A stretch of 15,575 nucleotides of DNA from Maricaulis sp963976135 (GCF_963976135.1 NZ_CAXBKN010000076.1:1-15575); one strand, 5' to 3'. Positions 7,001-14,521 are shown, counted from the stretch's first letter. The notes: generated by a model not told the origin, from the letters alone. A program made the numbers and translations.

Positions 7001-8140
7001 CTACTCAGGCAGGCTTTCCTCTGGCAGGGCCCGCCAGGCCGGGGCCTGCAGCCCGCGCCGGGTCACCAGATAGGTGGCGAAACTGGCGAGCCAGTGCCCG
7101 CCGGCATAATCCTCGCCATTGACCGATTCTGTCCCGACCTCTTCATGCACCGCCGCGGCGGCCAGCAGCGACGCACGGCGTGTGTCTTCGGGCGGCAGGG
7201 CGGCGGCGATGCCTTCCAGTGCCCAGGCCCGGGAGAGATTGACGCCATCGAGATGGACCAGCTTGCCATCGCTGGCATCCAGCACGATTCCCGGCACCAG
7301 CCAGTCGGCCGAGCCATCGCGCGGGATATCCGGCAGGAAAGCGTCGAGCCAGGCGATATAATCCGCCGCCGGCATGACGCGCCGCATCAGATCGGCTTCC
7401 ATCAGGCAGGGCGAGAGGAAATCCTCGCCCGACGGCTCATAGCCGATCGGACAATTGCGATCTTCGGCATGGAATCCCATCGCCTTGGTGACGATCAGGC
7501 GTTCCAGTTCCACATCACCCGCCTCACGGGCCCAGTCGAGCCCGAGCGCCAGCGCAAAGGCTGACTGATTATGGGTTCCGATGCGAATTGGATAGGCAAG
7601 GTTTGGCAGCCAGCTCCTGTACCGGTCTGACACGGTCCGCTCGAGTGGCGCGATCGCCGCGCTCCAGCGCTGCGCCCGCGGATCATCCCATTCGCGCAAT
7701 TCAGCGCCGAGCTGCAACAGCCAGGCGAGCCCATAGGGCCGTTCAAAGGCGGCGCGGCCCTCGGCTTCGAAATAGGCGACTTCCCCGGCCATATTCTCCA
7801 GCGTCAGATTGGCGTCCAGTGCGGCCGTGGCGGCCTGGGTCAGGGCGTTGTCGGGCATGGTGCGCAACAGGCGGACCAACATCCAGTGGCCGTGCACCGA
7901 AGAATGCCAGTCGAAACAGCCATAAAATGCGGGGTGCAGCTCGCGCGGCGTTTGTGCGTCCGCGTCAGAGGCGAGCACATGACTGATCTTGTTCGGGTAT
8001 TCGCGCTGAACACAATCCAGCGCCATGGTCATGAAACGCGCTTCGGGCTCAGGCATAGTCTGCATGTCCTCAGCCTGCGCCGAAGCAGCGCTCGCAAGGA
8101 TGGCAGCCACTGCACAGGAGATTATTGATTTCGGCAACAT
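7001..8140 (-). CDS. Exported DUF2891-family protein, function unknown
   Basis: 379 residues with a type-I signal peptide (MLPKSIISCAVAAILASAASAQA, residues 1-23). The mature part matches my memory of DUF2891: HPAFYGCFDWHSSVHGHW (69-86), RIGTHNQSAFALAL (186-199), CPIGYEPSGEDFLSPCLMEADLM (from 230) and GGHWLASFATYLVT near the end. The many conserved His, Trp and acidic residues and the all-helical look suggest an (alpha/alpha) barrel enzyme, possibly acting on sugars, but that is inference. Cys pairs (C43/C75, C230/C245) may be disulphides in the periplasm. The ATG at 8138-8140 has only a weak GGAA upstream. It converges on the pirin gene and is divergent from pckA (231-bp gap). No function should be assigned beyond an exported protein of unknown role. 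Confidence 0.82.
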   Translation of the reverse strand: MLPKSIISCAVAAILASAASAQAEDMQTMPEPEARFMTMALDCVQREYPNKISHVLASDADAQTPRELHPAFYGCFDWHSSVHGHWMLVRLLRTMPDNALTQAATAALDANLTLENMAGEVAYFEAEGRAAFERPYGLAWLLQLGAELREWDDPRAQRWSAAIAPLERTVSDRYRSWLPNLAYPIRIGTHNQSAFALALGLDWAREAGDVELERLIVTKAMGFHAEDRNCPIGYEPSGEDFLSPCLMEADLMRRVMPAADYIAWLDAFLPDIPRDGSADWLVPGIVLDASDGKLVHLDGVNLSRAWALEGIAAALPPEDTRRASLLAAAAVHEEVGTESVNGEDYAGGHWLASFATYLVTRRGLQAPAWRALPEESLPE

Positions 8141-8192
8141 GGCGATTTCCGGTTTCGTTTTCGATTTCTTGCGTGCCTTTTGGGCTTTTCTG

Positions 8193-8268
8193 GATCAAGC
8201 TGATCTGGTACCGCGGCATTTCATGACGGTTCGCCGGAACTGGCAAGACACTTGCGTTCTCCGGAGAA
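8193..8268. promoter_or_regulatory. Two dyads in the divergent DUF2891/pckA spacer
   Basis: The 231-bp spacer 8141-8371 must hold the promoters of both genes. I see two inverted repeats: GATCA-AGC-TGATC (8193-8205) and the perfect 12-mer TTCTCCGGAGAA (8257-8268), the latter about 100 nt upstream of the pckA start. Either could be an operator, as pckA is commonly controlled by carbon-source regulators. I could not place convincing -35/-10 boxes. Confidence 0.25.
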
Positions 8269-8371
8269 GTGAGCGCGTCGCGCCGGACATGCGGGGAAGC
8301 TCCGCGGCGCGCTGCAGGCAATGACGGTCACCTCTCCGACAGATGAGAGGGCCACAGGGGATTAAGAGATC

Positions 8372-9997
8372 ATGTCGACATCCGAACGCCACGATGGCGG
8401 CCTTGCGGCCATGGGGATCCAGGCCGGAAGCGTCCGCCTCAACTGGAATGAGGCCCGGCTCTACGAGGCCGCGGTGCAGGACAAGGAAGCCGAAGTCGCC
8501 GAGGGCGGTGCCCTGGTCGTCAAAACCGGCATCCATACCGGCCGCTCCGCCAAGGACAAATTCACCGTTCGCGATAGTGAAACCGGGGACCAGGTGTGGT
8601 GGGACAATAATGCCGAGATTGATCCGGCACATTTCGATGTTCTGTGGCAGGATTTCCGCAGCCACATGGCCGGCAAGGACCTGTATGTGCAGCAGCTGTT
8701 TGGCGGCGCCGACAAGGATCATCGCCTGCCGGTCCGCGTGATCAACGACCTGGCCTGGCATTCGCTCTTCATTCGCCATTTGCTGCGCCTGCCCACGGAC
8801 GATGAATATCGCGACTTCGAAGCCGAATTCACCATTATCAACCTGCCTGATTTCAAGGCCGATCCAGCGCGCCATGGCTGCCGCTCGGAGACCGTGATCG
8901 GTGTCGATTTCACCCGCAAGCTGGTTCTGATCGGCGGCACCTCCTATGCCGGCGAGACCAAGAAATCCGTCTTCACCATCCTCAATTATCTCCTGCCCGC
9001 CAAGGGCGTGATGCCCATGCATTGCTCGGTCAATGTCGGCAAGGATGATGACGCCGCAATCTTCTTCGGCCTGTCGGGCACCGGCAAGACCACCCTGTCC
9101 GCCGATGCCAGCCGCACCCTGGTCGGCGATGACGAGCATGGCTGGTCGCCGAACGGATTGTTCAATTTCGAAGGCGGCTGCTACGCCAAGATGATCAAGC
9201 TCTCGGCCGAGGCCGAGCCAGAGATTTTCGCGACCACCAAGATGTGGGGCACGGTGCTTGAGAACGTGGTGATGGACCCGGTCACCCGCGTCCTCGATCT
9301 CGACGATGCCTCACTGGCCGAGAATAGCCGCGGTGCCTATCCGCTCAGCGCCATTCACAATGCCAGCGAAACCGGCACCTGCGGCCATCCGAAAAACCTG
9401 GTCATGCTGACCTGCGACGCCTTCGGCATCATGCCGCCGATTGCCCGGCTGACCCCGGCCCAGGCCATGTATCATTTCCTGTCGGGCTATACGGCCAAGG
9501 TCGCCGGCACCGAAAAGGGCGTCACCGAGCCGAGCGCCACCTTCTCGGCCTGTTTCGGCGCCCCCTTCATGCCACGCCACCCGGCCGAATATGGCGCCCT
9601 GCTGCGTGAGTTGATCGCGACGCATAATGTCGATTGCTGGCTGGTCAATACCGGCTGGACCGGCGGTGCCTATGGCACGGGCAAGCGCATGCCGATCAAG
9701 ACCACGCGCGGCCTGCTCAATGCGGCCCTCGACGGCTCGCTGAAAACGGCGGCCTTCCGCGAAGACCCGAATTTCGGCTTCATGGTCCCGATTTCCGTCG
9801 ATGGCGTCGATTCCACAGTGCTCGACCCGCGTTCCACCTGGCAGGATCAGGCCGCCTATGACGCCCAGGCGAGCAAGCTTGTCGCCATGTTCATCGAGAA
9901 TTTCAAAACTTTCGAGAGCCATGTCGCGCCCTATGTCCGCGCCGCAGCACCTCGACAGGAAAAGGCCGGCAAGACCCTGGAAACAGCTGCCGAATAG
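8372..9997 (+). CDS. pckA: Phosphoenolpyruvate carboxykinase (ATP)
   Basis: 541 residues, normal for the family. Catalyses oxaloacetate + ATP to PEP + ADP + CO2, the first committed step of gluconeogenesis; cytoplasmic. Motifs in order: substrate-binding TGRSAKDKF (56-64), GGTSYAGETKKS (188-199), kinase-1a P-loop GLSGTGKT (233-240), kinase-2/metal site LVGDDEHGW (250-258), and the adenine-side region around NTGWTGGAYGTGKR (about 425-438). GLSGTGKTT identifies the ATP-dependent, not the GTP-dependent, enzyme. The ATG at 8372 is preceded by GGGG and AAGAGA, a mediocre Shine-Dalgarno. In many alphaproteobacteria pckA lies beside the chvI/chvG two-component genes; here its neighbours are a DUF2891 gene and the thr operon, so that linkage is absent on both visible sides. 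Monocistronic: its own terminator follows at 10024. Confidence 0.97.
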   Translation: MSTSERHDGGLAAMGIQAGSVRLNWNEARLYEAAVQDKEAEVAEGGALVVKTGIHTGRSAKDKFTVRDSETGDQVWWDNNAEIDPAHFDVLWQDFRSHMAGKDLYVQQLFGGADKDHRLPVRVINDLAWHSLFIRHLLRLPTDDEYRDFEAEFTIINLPDFKADPARHGCRSETVIGVDFTRKLVLIGGTSYAGETKKSVFTILNYLLPAKGVMPMHCSVNVGKDDDAAIFFGLSGTGKTTLSADASRTLVGDDEHGWSPNGLFNFEGGCYAKMIKLSAEAEPEIFATTKMWGTVLENVVMDPVTRVLDLDDASLAENSRGAYPLSAIHNASETGTCGHPKNLVMLTCDAFGIMPPIARLTPAQAMYHFLSGYTAKVAGTEKGVTEPSATFSACFGAPFMPRHPAEYGALLRELIATHNVDCWLVNTGWTGGAYGTGKRMPIKTTRGLLNAALDGSLKTAAFREDPNFGFMVPISVDGVDSTVLDPRSTWQDQAAYDAQASKLVAMFIENFKTFESHVAPYVRAAAPRQEKAGKTLETAAE

Positions 9998-10023
9998 TGA
10001 TCGACCCATAGGTCGGGTGAAGC

Positions 10024-10053
10024 AGCCCCGGTCGGACACGGCCGGGGCTTTTT
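10024..10053 (+). terminator. Intrinsic terminator of pckA
   Basis: Eight-base perfect arms AGCCCCGG (10024-10031) and CCGGGGCT (10042-10049), a 10-nt loop, and a run of five T (10049-10053), starting 26 nt after the pckA stop. This cleanly separates pckA from the thr leader region. Confidence 0.92.
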
Positions 10054-10176
10054 GCTGTCCGGAATGCGGACGGCGGTGATGGCCATTGCGTGACATTTTG
10101 GCTCACTTGATGCGCGAAATGCAGCTTTGCGACAAAAAATGTTTGACCTGCGGCATGGGCTGGGCCTTTCTTGCAA

Positions 10177-10182
10177 TAGAAT
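10177..10182 (+). promoter_or_regulatory. Possible -10 box of the thr operon
   Basis: TAGAAT is the best -10 match between the pckA terminator and the leader ORF. No good -35 stands 16-18 bp upstream (TTGACC at 10143-10148 is too far). If real, the transcript would begin near 10189, about 36 nt before the leader ATG. The rest of 10054-10224 shows nothing else I can name. Confidence 0.25.
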
Positions 10183-10224
10183 TTCGCCGGGCCCGGTTTT
10201 GGGCCAGACTTTGCCTGACGGACC

Positions 10225-10377
10225 ATGATGACCTGTTTCGACCTGATCCGCTTTGACATGCCGCGCCGCACCGCCTGCGGCGAGGGCCTCCTTGCGGCGT
10301 CCGGCTCGACCCTCACCACCACCATGACCATTACCATGACCACCTCGGGCACGAGGGGGCAGGTTGGCGTGGACTAG
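10225..10377 (+). CDS. thrL: Threonine-rich leader peptide of the thrABC attenuator
   Basis: 50-codon ORF, ATG ATG at 10225/10228, stop TAG 10375-10377. Residues 29-43 read TLTTTMTITMTTSGT: nine Thr in 15 codons (eight ACC, one ACG), with one Ile and two Met. E. coli ThrL likewise has a Thr/Ile run. Thr, Ile and Met are the products that draw on the homoserine made by the gene downstream. Outside this run only residues 3 and 16 are Thr. The terminator begins 27 nt after the stop. The second ATG has GGA 5 nt upstream, a weak Shine-Dalgarno; an in-frame ATG at 10258 would give a 39-residue version. It differs from E. coli ThrL (21 aa) by a long Thr-poor N-terminal half. Its role is proposed to be sensing charged tRNA-Thr through ribosome stalling, not making a functional peptide. 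Confidence 0.82.
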   Translation: MMTCFDLIRFDMPRRTACGEGLLAASGSTLTTTMTITMTTSGTRGQVGVD

Positions 10378-10434
10378 CGGTTTTCAAAACCCGTCTGACC
10401 CCCGACCCGCTCCCCCCAAGGAAGCGGGTTTTTT
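10355..10434 (+). promoter_or_regulatory. Attenuator RNA region with competing pairings
   Basis: Beyond the terminator itself, two alternative pairings are visible. AAAACCCG (10386-10393), 9-16 nt after the leader stop, is exactly complementary to CGGGTTTT (10425-10432), the 3' arm plus T-tract of the terminator. GGGGGCAG (10355-10362), in the last leader codons, can pair with CTG-A-CCCCC (10395-10403) with one bulged A. A ribosome that reaches the stop would cover the AAAACCCG strand and let the terminator form; one stalled in the Thr codons leaves it free. The fold is inferred by eye and has not been computed. Confidence 0.6.
10405..10434 (+). terminator. Terminator hairpin of the thr attenuator
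   Basis: Arms ACCCGCT (10405-10411) and AGCGGGT (10423-10429), an 11-nt loop, then six T (10429-10434). It stands before the first structural gene (start 10472) and after the leader stop, where an attenuator terminator belongs. Confidence 0.87.
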
Positions 10435-10471
10435 CATGCTTGAATTCGAGAACACCCAAAGGATTAGTTCA

Positions 10472-12259
10472 GTGACAAACCCAGCCAGACCAGCGCCCGG
10501 CCCGCGACTTTCCGTCCTCAAATTCGGCAGTTCCGTGCTGCGGACGCCGGAGGATTACGCGCGAGCCGCCCATGAAGTCTATCGCCACACCCGGGCGGGC
10601 GAGAAAGTGGTCGCCGTGGTCTCCGCGCTCGGTGGCGAGACCGATGCGCTGATCGATGCCGGCACGGCGGTCGGGCAGAACTCCCATGACGCCATGCTGG
10701 CGCGGCTGGTGCGCTGCGGCGAACTGAAATCGGCAGCGCTGATGGGGCTGGCCCTGCAGCGCTCCGGTGTCAGGACCGTCGTGCTCGACCCGCACGAGAT
10801 GAGCCTCATGGCCGAAGGTTCACCGCTGGATGCCAACCTGACCGGCCTTGATGCCGCGCGCGTGCTGGCGCATTTCGAGCATGCCGATGTCATTGTCGCG
10901 CCCGGCTTTTTCGGCGAAGGCCCGGACGGGCCAGTGACGCTGGGTCGCGGCGGCACGGATCTGACCGCGGTAATGTTCGCCCATTGGCTCGGCGCCAGCC
11001 GGGCGCGTCTGATCAAGGATGTCGATGGCGTCTATACCGATGACCCGGCGCGGGTGCCGGACGCCCATCGCTTCGACCAGCTTGATTATGCCGAGGCGGC
11101 GCGCGTCAGCCGTGGCCTGGTGCAGGAGAAGGCGATCCATGCCGCCGAAGCGCTCGGCGTCGTGATCGAGGTCGCGGCTCTGGGCAAGGCCTTCGCGACG
11201 CGGATCGGGCCGGTTGCGGCCAAGATCGGCGCGCGCCAGCCCGTGCGCCCGCTGCGGATCGCCATGCTCGGCCATGGCTCGGTCGGCGCCGGTGTCTGCG
11301 GCCATTTGCTGGCCCATCCCGGCCGTTTTCAGCTCAACCCGGTCCTGGTGCGCGACGCCGCCCATCATGCCGCAAACAGCGCAGCCGGTCTGCAATTCAC
11401 CGAAGATCTGGCCGAGGCGCTCGACCACCAGCCCGATATTCTTGTCGAGACGATTGGCGGCACGGGCATGGCGCGCAGCCTGAGCCAGTCGGCCCTGCGC
11501 GATGGCATGCATCTGGTGACGGCCAACAAGGCCGTGATCGCCCTTGATTTCGATCGCCTGCACGAGCTCGCTGCCGATTCCCGCCGGCATTTGCGCTATT
11601 CCGCCGCGGTTGGCGGCGGTGCCCCGATCCTGGAGACCCTCGACCGGGTCAGCCAGGGCGGCGCTATTCTCTCCGTCGAGGGCGTGATGAATGGCACCTG
11701 CAACTTCATCCTCGGCAAGCTGGGTGAAGGCGCCCTGCTCGCCGAGGCGATTGCCGAGGCGCAGGCGCTCGGATTCGCCGAGGCCGACCCGCGCGGCGAT
11801 ATCGATGGCGACGACGCCGCCGACAAGCTGTCCATCATCATCCGCCACGCTTTCGGCATCCGCCTCGACCCGGCCGATATCGCCAAGGAAAGCCTGTCGG
11901 ATCTCTCGGCCGAGCGTCTGCAGGCCGCGGTGGAGCAGAATCTGGTGATCAAACAGGTCGGGCATTGCAGCGCCGGCGCCGATGGCCGGATCCTGGCCCG
12001 TATCGAGTTGCGGGCACTGGCCCCGGCGCACCCGCTGGCCAAGCTGCGCAATGAGGAAAACGGGTTTTTCGTTCAGCTCCCCCATGAATCCCTCTATGTG
12101 CAAGGCAAGGGTGCCGGCCGCTGGCCCACCGCCGAGGCGGTGTTTGCCGATATTGTGGATATTCAGCGCCTGCTCGATAACAGCCTGGCGGTTCCGGCCG
12201 CATCCAGGCCCAGGCGCGCGGCGCATTCGGCCCCCATGCCGGGAGAAGACAGCGCATGA
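10472..12259 (+). CDS. thrA: Bifunctional aspartokinase-homoserine dehydrogenase, compact, no ACT domain
   Basis: 595 residues. The N-terminal aspartokinase (about 12-245) phosphorylates aspartate: VLKFGSSV (15-22), VVAVVSALGGETDALI (47-61), CGELKSA (82-88), LGRGGTDLTA (157-166), DVDGVYTDDP (183-192). The C-terminal homoserine dehydrogenase (about 260-570) reduces aspartate semialdehyde: Rossmann GHGSVGAG (267-274), TANKAVIA with K353 (350-357), GVMNGTCNFIL (404-414), DIDGDDAADKL with catalytic-region K452 (443-453). E. coli ThrA is 820 residues with ACT domains between the two halves; here only about 15 residues join them and none follows, so no allosteric module is seen. KFGSS replaces the usual KFGGTS. 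I prefer the GTG at 10472, with AAAGGA 6-10 nt upstream, over the ATG at 10436, which abuts the terminator T-run without a Shine-Dalgarno. The stop overlaps thrB (ATGA). Confidence 0.92.
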   Translation: MTNPARPAPGPRLSVLKFGSSVLRTPEDYARAAHEVYRHTRAGEKVVAVVSALGGETDALIDAGTAVGQNSHDAMLARLVRCGELKSAALMGLALQRSGVRTVVLDPHEMSLMAEGSPLDANLTGLDAARVLAHFEHADVIVAPGFFGEGPDGPVTLGRGGTDLTAVMFAHWLGASRARLIKDVDGVYTDDPARVPDAHRFDQLDYAEAARVSRGLVQEKAIHAAEALGVVIEVAALGKAFATRIGPVAAKIGARQPVRPLRIAMLGHGSVGAGVCGHLLAHPGRFQLNPVLVRDAAHHAANSAAGLQFTEDLAEALDHQPDILVETIGGTGMARSLSQSALRDGMHLVTANKAVIALDFDRLHELAADSRRHLRYSAAVGGGAPILETLDRVSQGGAILSVEGVMNGTCNFILGKLGEGALLAEAIAEAQALGFAEADPRGDIDGDDAADKLSIIIRHAFGIRLDPADIAKESLSDLSAERLQAAVEQNLVIKQVGHCSAGADGRILARIELRALAPAHPLAKLRNEENGFFVQLPHESLYVQGKGAGRWPTAEAVFADIVDIQRLLDNSLAVPAASRPRRAAHSAPMPGEDSA

Positions 12260-13200
12260 CATCTGCAGTCAGTTCGGCCCGGGCCACGGCCCCGGCCAGT
12301 ATCGGCAATGTCGGCGTCGGCTTTGACGTGCTCGGCCTCGCCTTCGATGCCGTGCGCGACAGCGTCACGGCGCATCGGGAGAACCAGGCCGGCGTGCGTC
12401 TCGGCACGGTCTCCGGCCTGGTGGACAGCTTGCCCGCCGAGGTCGAGCGCAATTGCGCCCTCGCCGCGGCCCGGGCGGTGCTCGACGCCGCGGGCGCCTC
12501 ATTCGGGGTCCGCATCGATATCCACAAGGGTGTGCCGCTGAGCGCCGGCATGGGCGGGTCTGCGGCCTCGGCCGTGGCGGCAGCCGGGGCCGTCAATGCC
12601 CTGCTGGACTTGCCCTTTCAGACACCCGATCTCCTGCTGCCGGCCATGCAGGGCGAACGTGTCTCAGCAGACCCACCGCCCTGGGACAATGTCATGGCGG
12701 CCCTGCTTGGCGGTCTGGTGATCGCCGCCCGGCTTGATCCGCCTCTGATCCGCCGCCTGCCCCTGCCGGCGGGCATTGCCTGCATCCTGTTTCACCCCGA
12801 TCGCAAAATAGAAACCCGGCGCGCGCGTGAACTCCTCTCCGACACCATCGCCAAGGATATCGCCGTCGAACATGCCCGCAATATCGCCGGCTTCGTCGCC
12901 GGCTGCGCCAGTAATGATCTCGAACTGATCGCCAGTGGCCTGCGCGATATCTTCATCGAACCACAGCGAATGCCCCTCCTGCCCGAACTCGCATCCGTGC
13001 AGGCTGCAGCGCTCGAGGCCGGCGCGCTTGGCTGTTCCTTCTCCGGGTCCGGTCCCTCGGTCTTTGCCTGGGTGCCCGAAGCGCAGGCCGATGCCTGCCG
13101 TTCGGCAATGGCCGCGGCCTTCGCGGCGGCCAATTGCGGTGCGACGCCCTATCATGCGCCCCTGATCTCGGACGGTCTGCGGCTGGAGGCGGTGGAATGA
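12256..13200 (+). CDS. thrB: Homoserine kinase, GHMP family
   Basis: 314 residues; phosphorylates homoserine with ATP to O-phosphohomoserine, the step before threonine synthase. GHMP motifs: N-terminal ATAPASIGNVGVGFDVLG (10-27), the ATP-binding loop PLSAGMGGSAASA (94-106), and the C-terminal GALGCSFSGSGPSVFAW region (about 257-273). The start ATG overlaps the thrA stop (ATGA) and the stop overlaps the thrC start (ATGA), indicating translational coupling within one transcript. Length and motifs match E. coli ThrB. Many alphaproteobacteria instead use an unrelated APH-fold homoserine kinase, so the GHMP type together with the thrA-thrB-thrC order is notable here (family distribution is from general knowledge, not checked). 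Confidence 0.95.
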   Translation: MTSAVSSARATAPASIGNVGVGFDVLGLAFDAVRDSVTAHRENQAGVRLGTVSGLVDSLPAEVERNCALAAARAVLDAAGASFGVRIDIHKGVPLSAGMGGSAASAVAAAGAVNALLDLPFQTPDLLLPAMQGERVSADPPPWDNVMAALLGGLVIAARLDPPLIRRLPLPAGIACILFHPDRKIETRRARELLSDTIAKDIAVEHARNIAGFVAGCASNDLELIASGLRDIFIEPQRMPLLPELASVQAAALEAGALGCSFSGSGPSVFAWVPEAQADACRSAMAAAFAAANCGATPYHAPLISDGLRLEAVE

Positions 13201-14495
13201 GATATCGCAGCACACGCGGCCAGGCGCCGCTGGTCAGTGCCGACCAGGCCCTGCGCGCCGGCGTCGCCCCGGATGGCGGCCTGTATCTGCCCGAGGCCCT
13301 GCCGAAATTCGAGCCGGACGAGTTTGCCAGAGACAATGATCTCGGCGCCCTCGCCAACCGGCTGCTGGCCCCCTTCTTCGCCGGGTCACCGCTAGCGGAC
13401 AGGCTGGCCGACATCTGCCAATCGACGTTTGATTTTCCGCTCCCGCTGGTAACGCCCGATCCCGCCGAGCCCGGCCTGCAGGTCCTCGAACTGTTCCACG
13501 GACCGACCGGCGCCTTCAAGGATTTCGGCGCCCGCTTCCTGTTTCGCGCCTTCGATGCCATCGCCGATGCCAGCGATCCGATCACCGTGCTCGCCGCAAC
13601 TTCGGGCGATACCGGCGGTGCGGTCGGCTGTGCCGCCGAGGGCGCGCGCCATGCCCGCGCCGTGATCCTCTTCCCCAAGGGGCGGATTTCCGCCTTCCAG
13701 GAACGCCAGCTCTGCTGCTGGCGCGATCCGGTAACGGCGCTGCGGGTGCGCGGTGATTTCGACGCTTGCCAGCGCCTCGTCAAACTGGCCTTCGCCGACC
13801 GCGAACTCAGTGCCCGCCACGGCCTCACCTCGGCCAATTCAATCAGTATCGGCCGGCTTCTGCCGCAAATGGCCTATTGGGCCCGGGCCAGTCTTGACGT
13901 GTTCAACCGGACCGGCACCCGGCCCGGCCTGATCATCCCGACCGGCAATCTGGGCAATGGTTTCGCCGCCATTCTCGCCCGCGCCTGCGGCCTGCCGATC
14001 GGCCCGGTCGTGCTGGCGACCAATGCCAATGCGACCCTCGTCGACTGGCATGCGAGCGGCGAGTATGCGGCGCGCGATTCCATCGCGACCCTGGCCAATG
14101 CGATGGATGTCGGCGCGCCGAGCAATTTCGAACGCCTGTCGGGCTTTGGCGATCAATTGATCGAGGATGTCGTGCGCGTCGATGACCCCGCCATTCGTGA
14201 ACGCATTGCCCTGACCCATCAGCAAAGCGGCTATATCGCCTGCCCGCACACGGCCACCGCGCTGGAAGCCCATGCCCGCATGGACCCGGCCCGGCGCTCG
14301 GAACGGGTCTGGATCGCGGCGGCAACGGCGCATCCCTACAAGTTCGCCGAGGCGGTGGAGCCCCTGACCGGCCAGCCCCTGTCGCCGCCGCCCAGCCTCG
14401 CCGACGTGTTGACCCGGCCGGTTCACCTCACCGATATCGCTGCAAGCCTTGAAGAGCTGGCGGGCCAACTCGATGCGGACCGCGCGAAGGGATGA
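13197..14495 (+). CDS. thrC: Threonine synthase
   Basis: 432 residues, PLP-dependent; converts O-phosphohomoserine and water to threonine and phosphate. N-terminal MRYRSTRG...APDGGLYLPE (1-33) is typical. PLP lysine is K108 in LFHGPTGAFKDFGARF. TSGDTGGAVG (about 139-148) and the phosphate-binding glycine loop TGNLGNGFAA (about 247-256) are present. Length and the LFHGPT-AFKDFG motif point to the fungal/enterobacterial-type (class ThrC of about 430 aa) enzyme. The start at 13197 overlaps the thrB stop; the frame opens further upstream, but those ATGs lie inside thrB. It is the last gene of the attenuated operon; a weak hairpin follows 27 nt after its stop. Confidence 0.96.
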   Translation: MRYRSTRGQAPLVSADQALRAGVAPDGGLYLPEALPKFEPDEFARDNDLGALANRLLAPFFAGSPLADRLADICQSTFDFPLPLVTPDPAEPGLQVLELFHGPTGAFKDFGARFLFRAFDAIADASDPITVLAATSGDTGGAVGCAAEGARHARAVILFPKGRISAFQERQLCCWRDPVTALRVRGDFDACQRLVKLAFADRELSARHGLTSANSISIGRLLPQMAYWARASLDVFNRTGTRPGLIIPTGNLGNGFAAILARACGLPIGPVVLATNANATLVDWHASGEYAARDSIATLANAMDVGAPSNFERLSGFGDQLIEDVVRVDDPAIRERIALTHQQSGYIACPHTATALEAHARMDPARRSERVWIAAATAHPYKFAEAVEPLTGQPLSPPPSLADVLTRPVHLTDIAASLEELAGQLDADRAKG

Positions 14496-14521
14496 CAAGG
14501 AATGGCCGCTGACGCTGCCTT

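Noticed and set aside
10314..10346. A His-rich frame (HHHHDHYHDH) across the same bases as the Thr codons, suggesting a histidine leader
   Set aside because: This frame has a stop at 10254-10256, then no ATG, GTG or TTG before the run, and no stop before the terminator. The Thr frame has ATG, TAG and matching downstream genes.
10364..10471. Extended thrA start at TTG 10364 or ATG 10436
   Set aside because: The first lies inside the leader ORF and spans the terminator; the second abuts the T-run with no Shine-Dalgarno. GTG 10472 has AAAGGA at good distance.
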